From: Paenibacillus cellulosilyticus
Lineage (GTDB): Bacteria; Bacillota; Bacilli; Paenibacillales; Paenibacillaceae
DNA: 64,000 bases
Reading direction: 5' to 3'
Assembly: GCF_003182255.1 (NCBI RefSeq)
Contig: NZ_QGTQ01000017.1
Span: forward strand, 62,001 to 126,000
The position numbers and the translations under genes are program-made. Below are positions 36,601 through 44,052 of this stretch, one piece after another. Below the pieces are notes generated by a model. It ran no database searches and was not told where the DNA came from. It worked only from the letters and a program-made list of their open reading frames with translations. Positions within the stretch are counted from its first letter, which is position 1. Each line of letters starts with the position of its first letter.

Positions 36601-37447
36601 TGTGACGGTTACGTCGAATGTGGATGGCAGCGTATTGCTGGAGCAAGACTTTACGCAGCCGCTGCAAGCGCAATGGCAGGTCATTCCGAGCTCGACGGCT
36701 GGCTATACGGTAGATGCAGAGCGCGGTCTCGTGCTGCATGCACAGAACGGCGGTCTGAACGGCCTGTATATGCTGAACGACGCATGGACGAACTACAAAG
36801 TCGAGGTAGTGGCGGAGAAGCTGTCGGGTGTAGAAGGCTTCTACATCGGCGCGGGTCTGACGGACATTACGTCCGAGCGCAAAGATGTGATCGAATACGC
36901 GATCAACTACGGCGGCAACGCAACTGGCGTGAAGGTGTACAAGCAAGGTGTAGAGGGCTACACACTTGGAGATTATTCATCCAGCACAGCTGCAGGTAAC
37001 CTTCGTCAATATGGACACGAGCCGCTTGTAGAAGGTGTTGCTTATAAGATCACGGTCAACTACGGCGGCGAGAAGGGCGATGCGCTCATCTGCTCGTACA
37101 CGGATGGCGAAGCGACGAGCCATGTGCACGCATACAAGCTCGAAGCGTATAACCGTGAAGTGTTCAACTCCGTAACGAAGGACGACAAGCATGTGTATGT
37201 GAAGCTGGTTAACGCAGACAATGTGGATAAAATGACGCGTATCGAGCTCCGTGACCTGAGCGTCGCTTCGTCCGCGCAGCTCATTACGCTCACAGGTGAC
37301 GAGTCGATTGTCCATACACCAAACGTGAACAAGAAGAACGATGAGCGGGTGCAGCCAAGCGAATCGCAGCTGCACATCGAGGGCGACAGCGTTGTACTGA
37401 CGCTGCCAGCGAACTCGGTCAGCGTGATCGTGCTTGATCTCGTGTAA
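33686..37447 (+). CDS. LamG / GH51-type alpha-L-arabinofuranosidase, multidomain
   Basis: 1253 residues. A LamG/concanavalin-like domain (about 10-235, IAHYAFDDAANVGHDRSGSG ... GAVSDFRIYQAGLT; shown in part), an Ig-like linker (about 250-332), a GH51-type catalytic region with an N-terminal carbohydrate-binding insertion (about 335-1000), and a C-terminal beta-sandwich (about 980-1180). Catalytic glutamates are E724 (GNENWG, acid/base) and E856 (FVGEYAS, nucleophile). There is no signal peptide or transmembrane start: it opens MGSSKLNNERSTS. So a protein built like a secreted depolymerase appears to be cytoplasmic, or exported by another route. The ribosome site is weak (AGGTGA). It should release L-arabinofuranose from arabinan or arabinoxylan fragments. 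No transporter or sugar operon is adjacent. Confidence 0.88.
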   Translation: MGSSKLNNERSTSLIAHYAFDDAANVGHDRSGSGKDAIASGSKKPTIETIGGRLAVSLAGGTGGTSYLQLPADLLANVSDLTGITVSAWVYLRKGHNVWERLFDFGRGPSGPYLFLTRGFRGTCFAGGDIVVDPGRGFAAGEWIHVALSVTGTQGGKLSSAGPVVYVNGEAVADGTISQTSSGRYAKLREWFATFTDTANYSNNTIGKSQYDVDPDFNGAVSDFRIYQAGLTQDEVIEVMCESLTDEAIVALAKDKYLSFPTTIITKDIMLPTALMGGKVEASWQSSNSAAINEQGKINADLSEAQAVTLTATLRKGGCQAEKSFSVSVIPQGLPPYTLTIEGGKEVLDVSDVLYGLFYEDINNAADGGIYAELVQNRSFEAFAFDSFSHVCGECGTSTGRNYDSMHAWFGDVDRVTVQSEGGLNAHFGIEDPDVNAHYITVPDGTKLFNRGFTDSNGACAMSIKAGDRYDFTIWAKSEAGGTITAQLLNPDGGAISEPVIVEVAGGGQWSKYGVDSKVVLTGTATVLGQLVLTFNGEVSIDMVSLMPQDVWGAGEEARSASAHANYTGNSNYRLRKDLVNALVDLHPKFLRFPGGCISEGSHVWDNVYDWKHSVGDIELRKENYNVWGYMMTMGLGYMEYFQLAEDLNATPLPVMACGVLCQARSDYANPAGGELREYYIRSFTDLIDFAISTDFEGNEWAALRKQMGHEGPFDLRYLGVGNENWGTEFFANFEVFKADIEDFMAANYPDHELHIISTVGAQADDDAYQLGWNFLRGGQKGSEKIRFTDGKTSWEETVTWYGKQANYMDTIADEHYYRSNEYLLSNGDRYNYYERVYNADGTLNESQTSKVFVGEYASTDKNTLAGAVAEAAIMTHFENNSDVIRLAATAPLFNKVLTDGTYRWTPDCIWFDDETVWFTPNYYVQQLYAKYIGTKVLGTSFTTYRNGAPTVLTPRGGIEIATGNAEIAVRRVTVTSNVDGSVLLEQDFTQPLQAQWQVIPSSTAGYTVDAERGLVLHAQNGGLNGLYMLNDAWTNYKVEVVAEKLSGVEGFYIGAGLTDITSERKDVIEYAINYGGNATGVKVYKQGVEGYTLGDYSSSTAAGNLRQYGHEPLVEGVAYKITVNYGGEKGDALICSYTDGEATSHVHAYKLEAYNREVFNSVTKDDKHVYVKLVNADNVDKMTRIELRDLSVASSAQLITLTGDESIVHTPNVNKKNDERVQPSESQLHIEGDSVVLTLPANSVSVIVLDLV

Positions 37448-37451
37448 GTAG

Positions 37452-37625
37452 AGAAGAACCCCTTGGAAGCAGGAGGTGGCGGGTCATTCCGCCTCGGATG
37501 TCGTCATGGTGCCGATTCAAGAGCTTGAAGCCTATGGCTTCTCGGCGAAATTTGCGGCTCTAGTCCGTGAAGGATTCCCGAATGCGGGCAGCTACCAAGG
37601 GCTGAAGAGCAATATTGGGTTGTAA
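37452..37625 (+). pseudogene. Orphan C-terminal protein fragment, unrecognised
   Basis: Open frame with credible protein character ending at 37623-37625: VMVPIQELEAYGFSAKFAAL then VREGFPNAGSYQGLKSNIGL. GTG 37476 and ATG 37506 are possible starts (50 and 39 residues), but no family is recognised. It reads like the end of a longer gene whose 5' part is missing. It lies directly behind the GH51 gene and in front of a terminator. Confidence 0.4.
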
Positions 37626-37628
37626 GCA

Positions 37629-37671
37629 AACAGCACCCCGGCCGATAAAGGCTGGGGTGCTGTATTTTTAA
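37629..37671. terminator. Terminator between convergent genes
   Basis: CAGCACCCC(GGCC) ... GGGGTGCTG stem with TATTTTT after it, located between the fragment and the phytase-like gene. Confidence 0.8.
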
Positions 37672-37677
37672 ACCCGA

Positions 37678-39132
37678 TTACTTCAACGTGTAAGGAAGCT
37701 TGAACTGCCACAGCTCCGTACCGTTCTCTTCCGTTGTGCTGTCGACACCGAAGTCGTTGTCGTTCACGATCGTCAGCGTGTCGCCGTTGGTCAGCGTTAC
37801 GCCTTCGATTTTTTCATAAGGGAATTTGAACTCGACGGAGTCAAGCACCGTACGTTTCGATACGGGCTTGATGCTGTTTGCTTTCAGATCTGCAACCGTC
37901 ATTTGCTCCAGCGTTTTGCCGGCTGCTTTGTCGTCGTCATATTTGCCGAGCACGTTCGTTGCATTCGTCAGATCAACCGCATAGATGCGTTTCAGCTGAG
38001 CTTTGTCGCCGGAGAACTTGTCGCGCTCGTCGATAAGCAGCGTGTGGTCGTTGACCACGACGAGGTCGGATACGACGATGTCGCCTTGTACGAGATCCTT
38101 GAATTGCGAAGCGTCTTCCAATTGGTAGACGAATTCTGCTATTGGTTTCAGCGTCGACAGATCGAATTTGATGATGCGCACTTGGCGCGAGTTGTCCATT
38201 GTTTTGTCCGGGTTACGGAGCGCATTTTGCATAGCCATGAACATGTACTTGCCGTCTTGCGTAATGCCTACAGCTTCAGCGCCGCGGTTTTGACGCAGCT
38301 TGTTGTATACGGCTGGCAGCGTCTCGCGTGCAGGAACGAGCGGCGTTTCCACTTGCGAAGCCCAGCCTTGTGGGACGATGCGCTCGATGAGCGTGCCGTC
38401 ACGTTTGACGTGAGCGATCGATGGACCGTACTCGTCGGAAATCCAGAACGTGTCGTCCTGTGCGTTATAAGCGAGGCCTTCGATATCGAGACCGTATGGA
38501 TCGTAAGCAAGCTCTGTCTCGCCTTTCGCATCGTAAGGTGCTTCGTCGCGGCCTTTAATGTTAGGCAGACCTGTAATGTTCGCTTTGTTCGTTACAGGGT
38601 CTACGCCGTCCACCTTCAGCGGGAACTGATCTATGATGTTGATCGTGCCGTCTGCGATTTCGATCTTGTAGATCGTTGGCGTATAGTCAGCGAGTGGGAA
38701 CGTGCGCACCGTTTTGCCGTTCACTTCTATTTGTCCGTTTGGTCCGCGGTCTGCTGTCGTATAGAACACGTTGTCCGGATCGCCTGGGAGATGCGTCAGC
38801 GAGGAGCCAACACCCATTTTGATACCTTCAGCGAGGTTTGGATCTTTCAGTGCATATTTACCGATCAACGTTGGCTTGTCCGTCAGTGCAACGCCTTGGC
38901 TGAACGCATCATAATCAACATATTTGCCCGCAGCTTCGCTGAGTGCACGTACTGGCACGTACAGGTGACCGTCAATATTGACTGGCGTCTCGGATATCGA
39001 AACGGCTTGTCCATTGTTCGAAAACTTGAAGCCTAATGCCGGCGTACCGTTAATAACCGCTGCCGATGCAAATCCGATACCTGCCGTCAGGAACAGACCG
39101 GTTGCAGTTGTAATGACCCATTTCTTTTTCAT
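37678..39132 (-). CDS. Exported phytase-like / esterase-like protein with copper-amine-oxidase N-terminal domain
   Basis: 484 residues. Signal peptide (MKKKWVITTATGLFLTAGIG...), then a short stalk domain of the copper amine oxidase N-terminal type (about 30-85: VNIDGHLYVPVRALSEAAG), then a phytase-like six-bladed propeller of the esterase-like-activity group (about 90-480), with GLDIEGLAY, FWISDEYGPSIAHV and LLIDERDKFSG as family landmarks. It acts outside the membrane; substrates of this family are poorly defined. In Paenibacillus the stalk domain is frequently attached to exported enzymes. Confidence 0.85.
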   Translation of the reverse strand: MKKKWVITTATGLFLTAGIGFASAAVINGTPALGFKFSNNGQAVSISETPVNIDGHLYVPVRALSEAAGKYVDYDAFSQGVALTDKPTLIGKYALKDPNLAEGIKMGVGSSLTHLPGDPDNVFYTTADRGPNGQIEVNGKTVRTFPLADYTPTIYKIEIADGTINIIDQFPLKVDGVDPVTNKANITGLPNIKGRDEAPYDAKGETELAYDPYGLDIEGLAYNAQDDTFWISDEYGPSIAHVKRDGTLIERIVPQGWASQVETPLVPARETLPAVYNKLRQNRGAEAVGITQDGKYMFMAMQNALRNPDKTMDNSRQVRIIKFDLSTLKPIAEFVYQLEDASQFKDLVQGDIVVSDLVVVNDHTLLIDERDKFSGDKAQLKRIYAVDLTNATNVLGKYDDDKAAGKTLEQMTVADLKANSIKPVSKRTVLDSVEFKFPYEKIEGVTLTNGDTLTIVNDNDFGVDSTTEENGTELWQFKLPYTLK

Positions 39133-39308
39133 TGTGAAGTACCCCTTTTCGGATGGTAGACTTGGCTACTAGATTTGCTTCACTAGTTATACCGAGATAC
39201 AGTTATCCGTACATTATCTGGATGTGTAGATTATGTAAAAAAGCGGAAGGCGGCTCGGGTAGCGACGAACAATAATCGCGATCGAACAGCCTTCGCTATG
39301 AGCCGAAC

Positions 39309-39674
39309 TTACCAGACATCGAACATCCCTTTGCGATGATGAGGCTGCTTATGCTTGCTCTTCTTGAACACGGTAATCTTGTTCTTCACTGCTCCTTGCC
39401 CGCCTTGCTCGTCATTCTTCTTGCCCGCGATGCCGCTGCGTCCGTTGCCATTGGCGAAGTTTGCTTTCTTATTAAATGTGCGGCCATGAAGTGCGTTTTG
39501 TCCGCCTTGGTTCGCATTTTGCCCGACATTCCGAAGAATTTGCCCGCCGCCCTCTGCGCGCTGATTAATGATAGGACCGTTGAAAATAATGATGTTAATC
39601 GTTGTGCCGCGTTTGTGTTTCTTTGCCAGACCTCGTAGTGCATCAAAGCCCTCAGGGCCCAATCCAATTGCCAT
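39309..39674 (-). CDS. Small Asn/Gly/Lys-rich protein of unknown function
   Basis: 121 residues. A short ordered start (MAIGLGPEGFDALRGLAKKH, then TTINIIIFNGPIIN) precedes a low-complexity basic part rich in N, G, Q and K (NANQGGQNALHGR, HKQPHHRKGMF). Such composition occurs in small spore-coat-associated proteins of spore formers, but no family is recognised. The AAAGGA upstream is 14 bases from the ATG, longer than ideal. Confidence 0.5.
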   Translation of the reverse strand: MAIGLGPEGFDALRGLAKKHKRGTTINIIIFNGPIINQRAEGGGQILRNVGQNANQGGQNALHGRTFNKKANFANGNGRSGIAGKKNDEQGGQGAVKNKITVFKKSKHKQPHHRKGMFDVW

Positions 39675-39800
39675 CTTGGTCGCATCATTCCTTTCATTCT
39701 TTCATACTCGTAACATATGAAACTATGACGATTGGAGCGTATATTTTTGCCCCGTGCGCTTCATCCATTTTGAATCGACACAACTCGACATCTTGTCCTA

Positions 39801-39830
39801 TTGACATGAAAAATTAGGTTATGGTATATA
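39801..39830 (+). promoter_or_regulatory. Sigma-A type promoter of htpG
   Basis: TTGACA (39801-39806), 18-base spacer, TATATA (39825-39830). Transcription would begin just before the CIRCE element. Confidence 0.75.
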
Positions 39831-39842
39831 AAAAGAAGTGCT

Positions 39843-39869
39843 TTAGCACTCTCGATGCGGGAGTGCTAA
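39843..39869. promoter_or_regulatory. CIRCE operator (HrcA binding site)
   Basis: TTAGCACTC, nine bases, GAGTGCTAA: exact match to the CIRCE consensus. It lies at the expected transcription start, 39 bases before the htpG ATG. Confidence 0.95.
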
Positions 39870-39907
39870 CAATAACCGTGAGCCATAGCTCGGAAGGAGA
39901 TTGAATC

Positions 39908-41788
39908 ATGACCAAAACCGCATTCAAAGCAGAATCCAAGCGTTTGCTTGAGATGATGATCAACTCGATCTATACCCAACGTGAAATTTTCCTGCGGGAG
40001 CTGATCTCGAACGCCAGCGATGCTATCGATAAAATCTATTACAAGGCGCTGACGGACGACAGCCTCGTATTTAACAAAGATAATTATTTCATCAAAATAA
40101 CGGCCGATAAGGCCAGCCGTACGCTGACGATCGCCGATACCGGTATCGGCATGACGCAAGAGGATCTGGAGAACAACCTCGGCGTTATCGCGAAGAGCGG
40201 CTCGCTTGCGTTCAAGCAGGAGAATGAAGCGAAGGAAGGTCACAACATCATTGGCCAATTCGGTGTTGGTTTCTACTCCGCATTCATGGTCGCAGACAAA
40301 GTAACGGTGACGAGCCGTGCACTGGGCAGCGACGAGGCATACCAATGGGAGTCCGAAGGTGCTGAGGGCTACACGATCGTGCCAGCTTCCAAGGAGACGA
40401 TTGGCACCGAGATCGTCATGACGATCAAGCCGAACACAGAGGATGACCAATACGATGAGTTCCTTGAGCCTTACCGCTTGAAGGCAATCGTGAAGAAGTA
40501 TTCCGACTTCATCCGCTACCCGATCAAGATGGACTTCGAGAGCCAGCAGCCGAAGGAAGGCGCGGACAACGAATTCGAGCAAGTGATCGAAGAGCAGACG
40601 GTCAACAGCATGGTGCCAATCTGGCGCAAGAACAAAAACGAGCTGACCGATGCGGATTACGAGAACTTCTACTTCGAGAAGCGTTACGGCTTTGACAAGC
40701 CAATCAAACATGTCCATATCAGCGCGGACGGTGCTGTTGTCTATAACGCAATCTTGTTCATTCCAGAACGCACGCCTTTCGACTATTATACGAAGGAATA
40801 CGAGAAAGGGCTGGAGCTGTACTCCAACGGCGTCCTCATCATGGACAAATGCGCGGACCTGCTGCCAGACTACTTCAGCTTCGTCAAAGGGATGGTCGAC
40901 TCTGAGGATCTGTCGCTCAACATTTCCCGTGAGCTGCTGCAGCATGACCGTCAGTTGAAGCTGATCGCGAAGAACATTAAGAACAAAATCAAATCGTCGC
41001 TGCTTAGTCTGCTGAAGGACGAGCGCGAGCAATACGACAAGTTCTACGAATCGTTCGGCCGCCAGCTGAAGTTCGGCGTGTATGGCGACTACGGCATGCA
41101 CAAGGACGATCTGCAGGATCTGCTGCTGTTCTACTCTTCTACGGAGAAGAAGCTCGTATCGCTGGATGAGTATGTGTCGAGAATGCAGGAAGACCAGAAG
41201 TTTATCTACTATGCAGCCGGAAGCTCGATCGATCGAATCGAGAAGCTGCCGCAGACGGAAATTGTCGCGGATAAGGGCTACGAGATGCTCTACTTCACAG
41301 ACGATATCGACGAGTTTGCGATCAAAGCGTTGAACACGTACAAGGACAAATCGTTCAAGTCCGTGTCGAGCGGCGATTTGGGCATCGAAGCGGATGAGAA
41401 GGACAAAGCGGACGATGCTGAAGAGAGCGGCACCAAAGAGCTGTTCGAAGGCATGAAGACCATTCTCGAAGGCAAGGTGAAGAGCGTTAAAGCGTCGAAG
41501 CGCTTGAAGTCTCACCCGGTATGTTTGTCCGCAGAGGGCGAAGTATCGATCGAGATGGAGAAAATCTTGAAGGCGATGCCGAACGGCCAAGACGTGCAGG
41601 CTGACAAGGTGCTTGAGATCAACGTGAACCACGAAGTGTTCCAAACGTTGAAATCGGCGCAGTCGTCCGACCCTGAGAAGCTGAAGCTGTACACGAACCT
41701 GCTGTACAACCAAGCGCTGCTCATCGAAGGCTTGCCGATCCAAGACCCGGTGGCGTTCACGAACGATATTTGCAAGGTCATGGTGTAA
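39908..41788 (+). CDS. htpG: Molecular chaperone HtpG (Hsp90)
   Basis: 626 residues, typical bacterial Hsp90 length. The ATP-binding GHKL domain has [22 protein letters not shown] and [11 protein letters not shown]; the middle domain includes the [14 protein letters not shown] block; the C-terminal dimerisation domain is complete. GGAAGGAG precedes the ATG. The promoter carries a perfect CIRCE element, so expression should follow HrcA with groESL and dnaK. In B. subtilis htpG is not in the HrcA regulon, so this wiring is a difference. Confidence 0.97.
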   Translation: MTKTAFKAESKRLLEMMINSIYTQREIFLRELISNASDAIDKIYYKALTDDSLVFNKDNYFIKITADKASRTLTIADTGIGMTQEDLENNLGVIAKSGSLAFKQENEAKEGHNIIGQFGVGFYSAFMVADKVTVTSRALGSDEAYQWESEGAEGYTIVPASKETIGTEIVMTIKPNTEDDQYDEFLEPYRLKAIVKKYSDFIRYPIKMDFESQQPKEGADNEFEQVIEEQTVNSMVPIWRKNKNELTDADYENFYFEKRYGFDKPIKHVHISADGAVVYNAILFIPERTPFDYYTKEYEKGLELYSNGVLIMDKCADLLPDYFSFVKGMVDSEDLSLNISRELLQHDRQLKLIAKNIKNKIKSSLLSLLKDEREQYDKFYESFGRQLKFGVYGDYGMHKDDLQDLLLFYSSTEKKLVSLDEYVSRMQEDQKFIYYAAGSSIDRIEKLPQTEIVADKGYEMLYFTDDIDEFAIKALNTYKDKSFKSVSSGDLGIEADEKDKADDAEESGTKELFEGMKTILEGKVKSVKASKRLKSHPVCLSAEGEVSIEMEKILKAMPNGQDVQADKVLEINVNHEVFQTLKSAQSSDPEKLKLYTNLLYNQALLIEGLPIQDPVAFTNDICKVMV

Positions 41789-41797
41789 AATAAGCTT

Positions 41798-41837
41798 AAA
41801 ACCGCGGTCCCCGTAATGGAGGCCGCGGTTTTTTGTG
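41798..41837 (+). terminator. Terminator after htpG
   Basis: AAAACCGCGG / CCGCGGTTTT stem with a partly paired loop and TT tail. Confidence 0.9.
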
Positions 41838-42140
41838 ATCCCGTCGAACTGCTGCCGATGGCTTGCCGAAAATTCGAATCTTAAAGTAATTTTCGCTGAG
41901 CGAGGTACAGTACAGTTAACTGGTATTTTTATTGATGACTTTCCTAATTTATGGTATGTTCTAGTCACTGCTCAGGCCTTATGCAGTCCACGAGATTAAC
42001 TCAAAGCGGCGAACCTCTGTGTTTATCCAGAATACCTGGCAATGAGTGCGAAAGAAGCCGTTAACCATTTCGCCGTAGGTGCAGCTTTCATCACTCGTTT
42101 TTGTTGGTGGCAGTACACAATTTGTAGGAGGTTTTTTATA
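41838..42140. other. 303-base leader region of the A/T-rich gene
   Basis: Contains an inverted repeat CGAAAATT (41867-41874) / AATTTTCG (41888-41895), a promoter candidate at 41932-41960, and a ~180-base untranslated leader. No gene seen. Confidence 0.5.
41932..41960 (+). promoter_or_regulatory. Promoter candidate for the A/T-rich gene
   Basis: TTGATG, 17-base spacer, TATGTT, in the correct direction. Confidence 0.45.
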
Positions 42141-43139
42141 ATGAAGCATATATTGCCTTTAGGAGAATCTCCTATTTTAGGCTACCAACATCATGCGTAT
42201 ACACTTTCAATTAGTGCACTCCACCCTTCATTCCATGATTGGTTCTATAGCAACTATATTCAGTTGTGTTTCTACAAAGATTCACCTTCTTTTAATTTTT
42301 ACCAGTTCTCAAGACTTAATCCATCACCATTTCTAGGTGAGATGTATTTGCATAAAACACTCGTGACAAGGTATGTTGATTTACTGCAATTCATTATCGA
42401 TTCTTTGAATGATAATAACTATATAGTAACGTTTGCAGATGAATATTATGTACCGAATAGATCTGCGTTTCAAAAATTTAACCTTGTACATGACGTGTTG
42501 ATATATGGGTATTGTTTGGATAGAAACGTGCTATATATTGCGGGTTATAATGACATGACATATGGGTTCTCCGAAATTAACTTCGAAGACTTTGAAAGCG
42601 CATTCATAAACATAAACAATCAAGGTGGTAATTTAGTCAAATGGGCGAATGGTATACATTTATTTCAACTTAAATTAGATAACCAATTTCACTTTGATCT
42701 GACCTTAATCATTGAGTTGCTTGAGGATTATCTATATTCACATAACTCATCAAATCGATTTAAAATGTATGAAAATCCAGATCATCATGTATATGGACTT
42801 CATACATATGACTTACTGATTGAATACTTGGAAAAAGTGGATGATCAACCAATTGATCTACGAATGTTCCATATTTTTTATGAACACAAGAAAGTGATGG
42901 TCAATCGATTGAAATATTTACATGAAGTAAAAAAAATTAAAATCGACACAAACCTAATTTCAGAATATTCAAATCAAGAAAAAGAATCCTTACTACTTAG
43001 AAACCTTTGTTTAAAAGCTAATATCAAAAAAAATATAAACATAGTCTCGACAATAGTCGAACAATTAAAAAAAATGAGAGAACACGAGATAAATATTGTT
43101 TCTCAACTACTGCATAACCTGCGTGCAAATTTAACCTGA
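42141..43139 (+). CDS. Uncharacterised A/T-rich protein, possibly BtrH-like fold
   Basis: 332 residues from ATG 42141, which follows TAGGAGG; the longer frame from 42042 is rejected. The start LPLGESPILGYQHHAYTLSI and the segments WFYSNYIQL, FADEYYVPNRSAF and LIYGYCLDRNVLYIAGYND recall a family of uncharacterised Bacillota proteins, found near peptide-biosynthesis genes, whose N-terminal half resembles the peptidase-like BtrH fold. That resemblance is from memory. There is no signal peptide; the C-terminal third is helical and Lys/Asn-rich. The gene is visibly more A/T-rich than its neighbours, with AAA/AAT/ATA-heavy codon use, consistent with transfer from a low-GC donor. Confidence 0.65.
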   Translation: MKHILPLGESPILGYQHHAYTLSISALHPSFHDWFYSNYIQLCFYKDSPSFNFYQFSRLNPSPFLGEMYLHKTLVTRYVDLLQFIIDSLNDNNYIVTFADEYYVPNRSAFQKFNLVHDVLIYGYCLDRNVLYIAGYNDMTYGFSEINFEDFESAFININNQGGNLVKWANGIHLFQLKLDNQFHFDLTLIIELLEDYLYSHNSSNRFKMYENPDHHVYGLHTYDLLIEYLEKVDDQPIDLRMFHIFYEHKKVMVNRLKYLHEVKKIKIDTNLISEYSNQEKESLLLRNLCLKANIKKNINIVSTIVEQLKKMREHEINIVSQLLHNLRANLT

Positions 43140-43177
43140 ATGACGAAAGCGAAGTCTCATATTGGATTAACCCGAAC

Positions 43178-43225
43178 AAGCCGATGGCTCCAAGGCTCCA
43201 AGCAGGAGAACCATCGGCTTTGTTT
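43178..43225. terminator. Terminator between convergent genes
   Basis: AAGCCGATGG / CCATCGGCTT 10-bp stem with a long loop, then TGTTTT. Confidence 0.75.
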
Positions 43226-43237
43226 TCCTCAGCGTGC

Positions 43238-43528
43238 TTAGAACAGGGTAGGAATCGGGGGACAAGAGCTTGCATTAATAAGCTGCGGATCAAATCCGTA
43301 GAACGTCCAGCTGAAACCGGTCCAGCGATAGCCGGTTACTGCACCGGATTCTAAGCTCATCGGATAATACCAGAAGCTATCCCCGTTCCACAGCCACACA
43401 TACGTAATATGTTGAAGGCAGTCCACAATATAAGACACGTTAGGTTTCGGCGGAATGAAGGCCGGGGGAGGGGGCAGCGGAACGGCTGATCCCGGAACGC
43501 CTGGCGGCATGAATGTCATGGGATGCAC
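43238..43528 (-). CDS. Small proline-rich protein with WLWNGDSFWYYP core
   Basis: 96 residues. A proline-rich start (PPGVPGSAVPLPPPPAFIPPKP) leads to a compact aromatic core (VSYIVDCLQHITYVWLWNGD, then SFWYYPMSLESGAVTGYRW), ending in a Cys-containing tail. Short proteins of this design are common in Bacillus and Paenibacillus, sometimes as spore-associated proteins, but I cannot name a function. AAGGAGTG precedes the ATG. Confidence 0.6.
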   Translation of the reverse strand: MHPMTFMPPGVPGSAVPLPPPPAFIPPKPNVSYIVDCLQHITYVWLWNGDSFWYYPMSLESGAVTGYRWTGFSWTFYGFDPQLINASSCPPIPTLF

Positions 43529-43641
43529 TCCTTGTTGAGCAGGTCATATTGTCTTTACGCATTGCCTTACTTGTGAATCATACGTAGGTGACTAACCTGA
43601 TGATTGTACGTTCGCCTAGTGCAGATAAATTCATCATGATA

Positions 43642-43684
43642 ACAAAAGCCTGTCTAACTCCATTGGAGCCGGACAGGCTTTTGT
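43642..43684. terminator. Terminator hairpin downstream of the small membrane protein
   Basis: ACAAAAGCCTGTC / GACAGGCTTTTGT 13-bp perfect stem. On the minus strand it follows the 43780 gene; the surrounding 250 bases hold nothing else I can support. Confidence 0.75.
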
Positions 43685-43779
43685 CATTGCTTCAGTTCGG
43701 TTAGCGTGACGTACCTCCGAATAATTACAGCACCCTAGAGGGAAACTATCGTCTGCATCGCCGCATTTTTCCAATCCCG

Positions 43780-43974
43780 TTAGGATGACTTAACCGGTTT
43801 GTCGGACTTGTTTTTCTTCATTTGGTACCGCTCCTTGATGACCTTCCAGTTCATGGTGAGCCAGACGGTGACCGGAGCTAGGGCATTCAAGGCAAAGACG
43901 AGATAGACAACGAACCACATGAACCCTTTCGTATTGAGCAGCTTCTGATAGAACCATGAGTGATACAGATCCAT
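43780..43974 (-). CDS. Small single-pass membrane protein divergent from gerA operon
   Basis: 64 residues from ATG 43974, which has AAAGGGG upstream; the frame is also open from TTG 43998. MDLYHSWFYQKLLNTKGFMW then a hydrophobic helix (FVVYLVFALNALAPVTVWLTM) and a basic cytoplasmic tail (KERYQMKKNKSDK). It is next to and divergent from the germinant-receptor operon, the location where GerD-like or GerW-type accessory genes sometimes sit, but it resembles none of them that I know. Confidence 0.55.
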   Translation of the reverse strand: MDLYHSWFYQKLLNTKGFMWFVVYLVFALNALAPVTVWLTMNWKVIKERYQMKKNKSDKPVKSS

Positions 43975-44000
43975 AGGTGAGCAGCCCCTTTCTGACAATA

Positions 44001-44030
44001 GAATGAACCAGCAGATAACTGCCTATACCA
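44001..44030 (+). promoter_or_regulatory. Possible sigma-G promoter of the gerA-type operon
   Basis: GAATGA at 44001-44006 and CCTATACCA at 44022-44030 loosely fit the sigma-G -35 (GAATR) and -10 (CATAnTA) elements used for germinant-receptor operons. Weak match. Confidence 0.3.
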
Positions 44031-44052
44031 ACGAGGAAAAGAGGGATGGAGG

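Noticed and set aside
35363-36946. 527-codon minus-strand frame opposite the GH51 gene
   Set aside because: Arginine/valine-rich shadow composition with no domain; the plus-strand gene carries both catalytic motifs.
37903-39036. 377-codon plus-strand frame opposite the phytase-like gene
   Set aside because: Shadow composition; the minus-strand gene has signal peptide and propeller motifs.
39866-41968. 700-codon open frame on the minus strand opposite htpG
   Set aside because: It mirrors the codon bias of htpG, has no ribosome site or recognisable protein pattern, and htpG is certain.
42042-42140. N-terminal extension of the A/T-rich gene
   Set aside because: Its composition differs from the rest of the protein and the TAGGAGG site points to ATG 42141.
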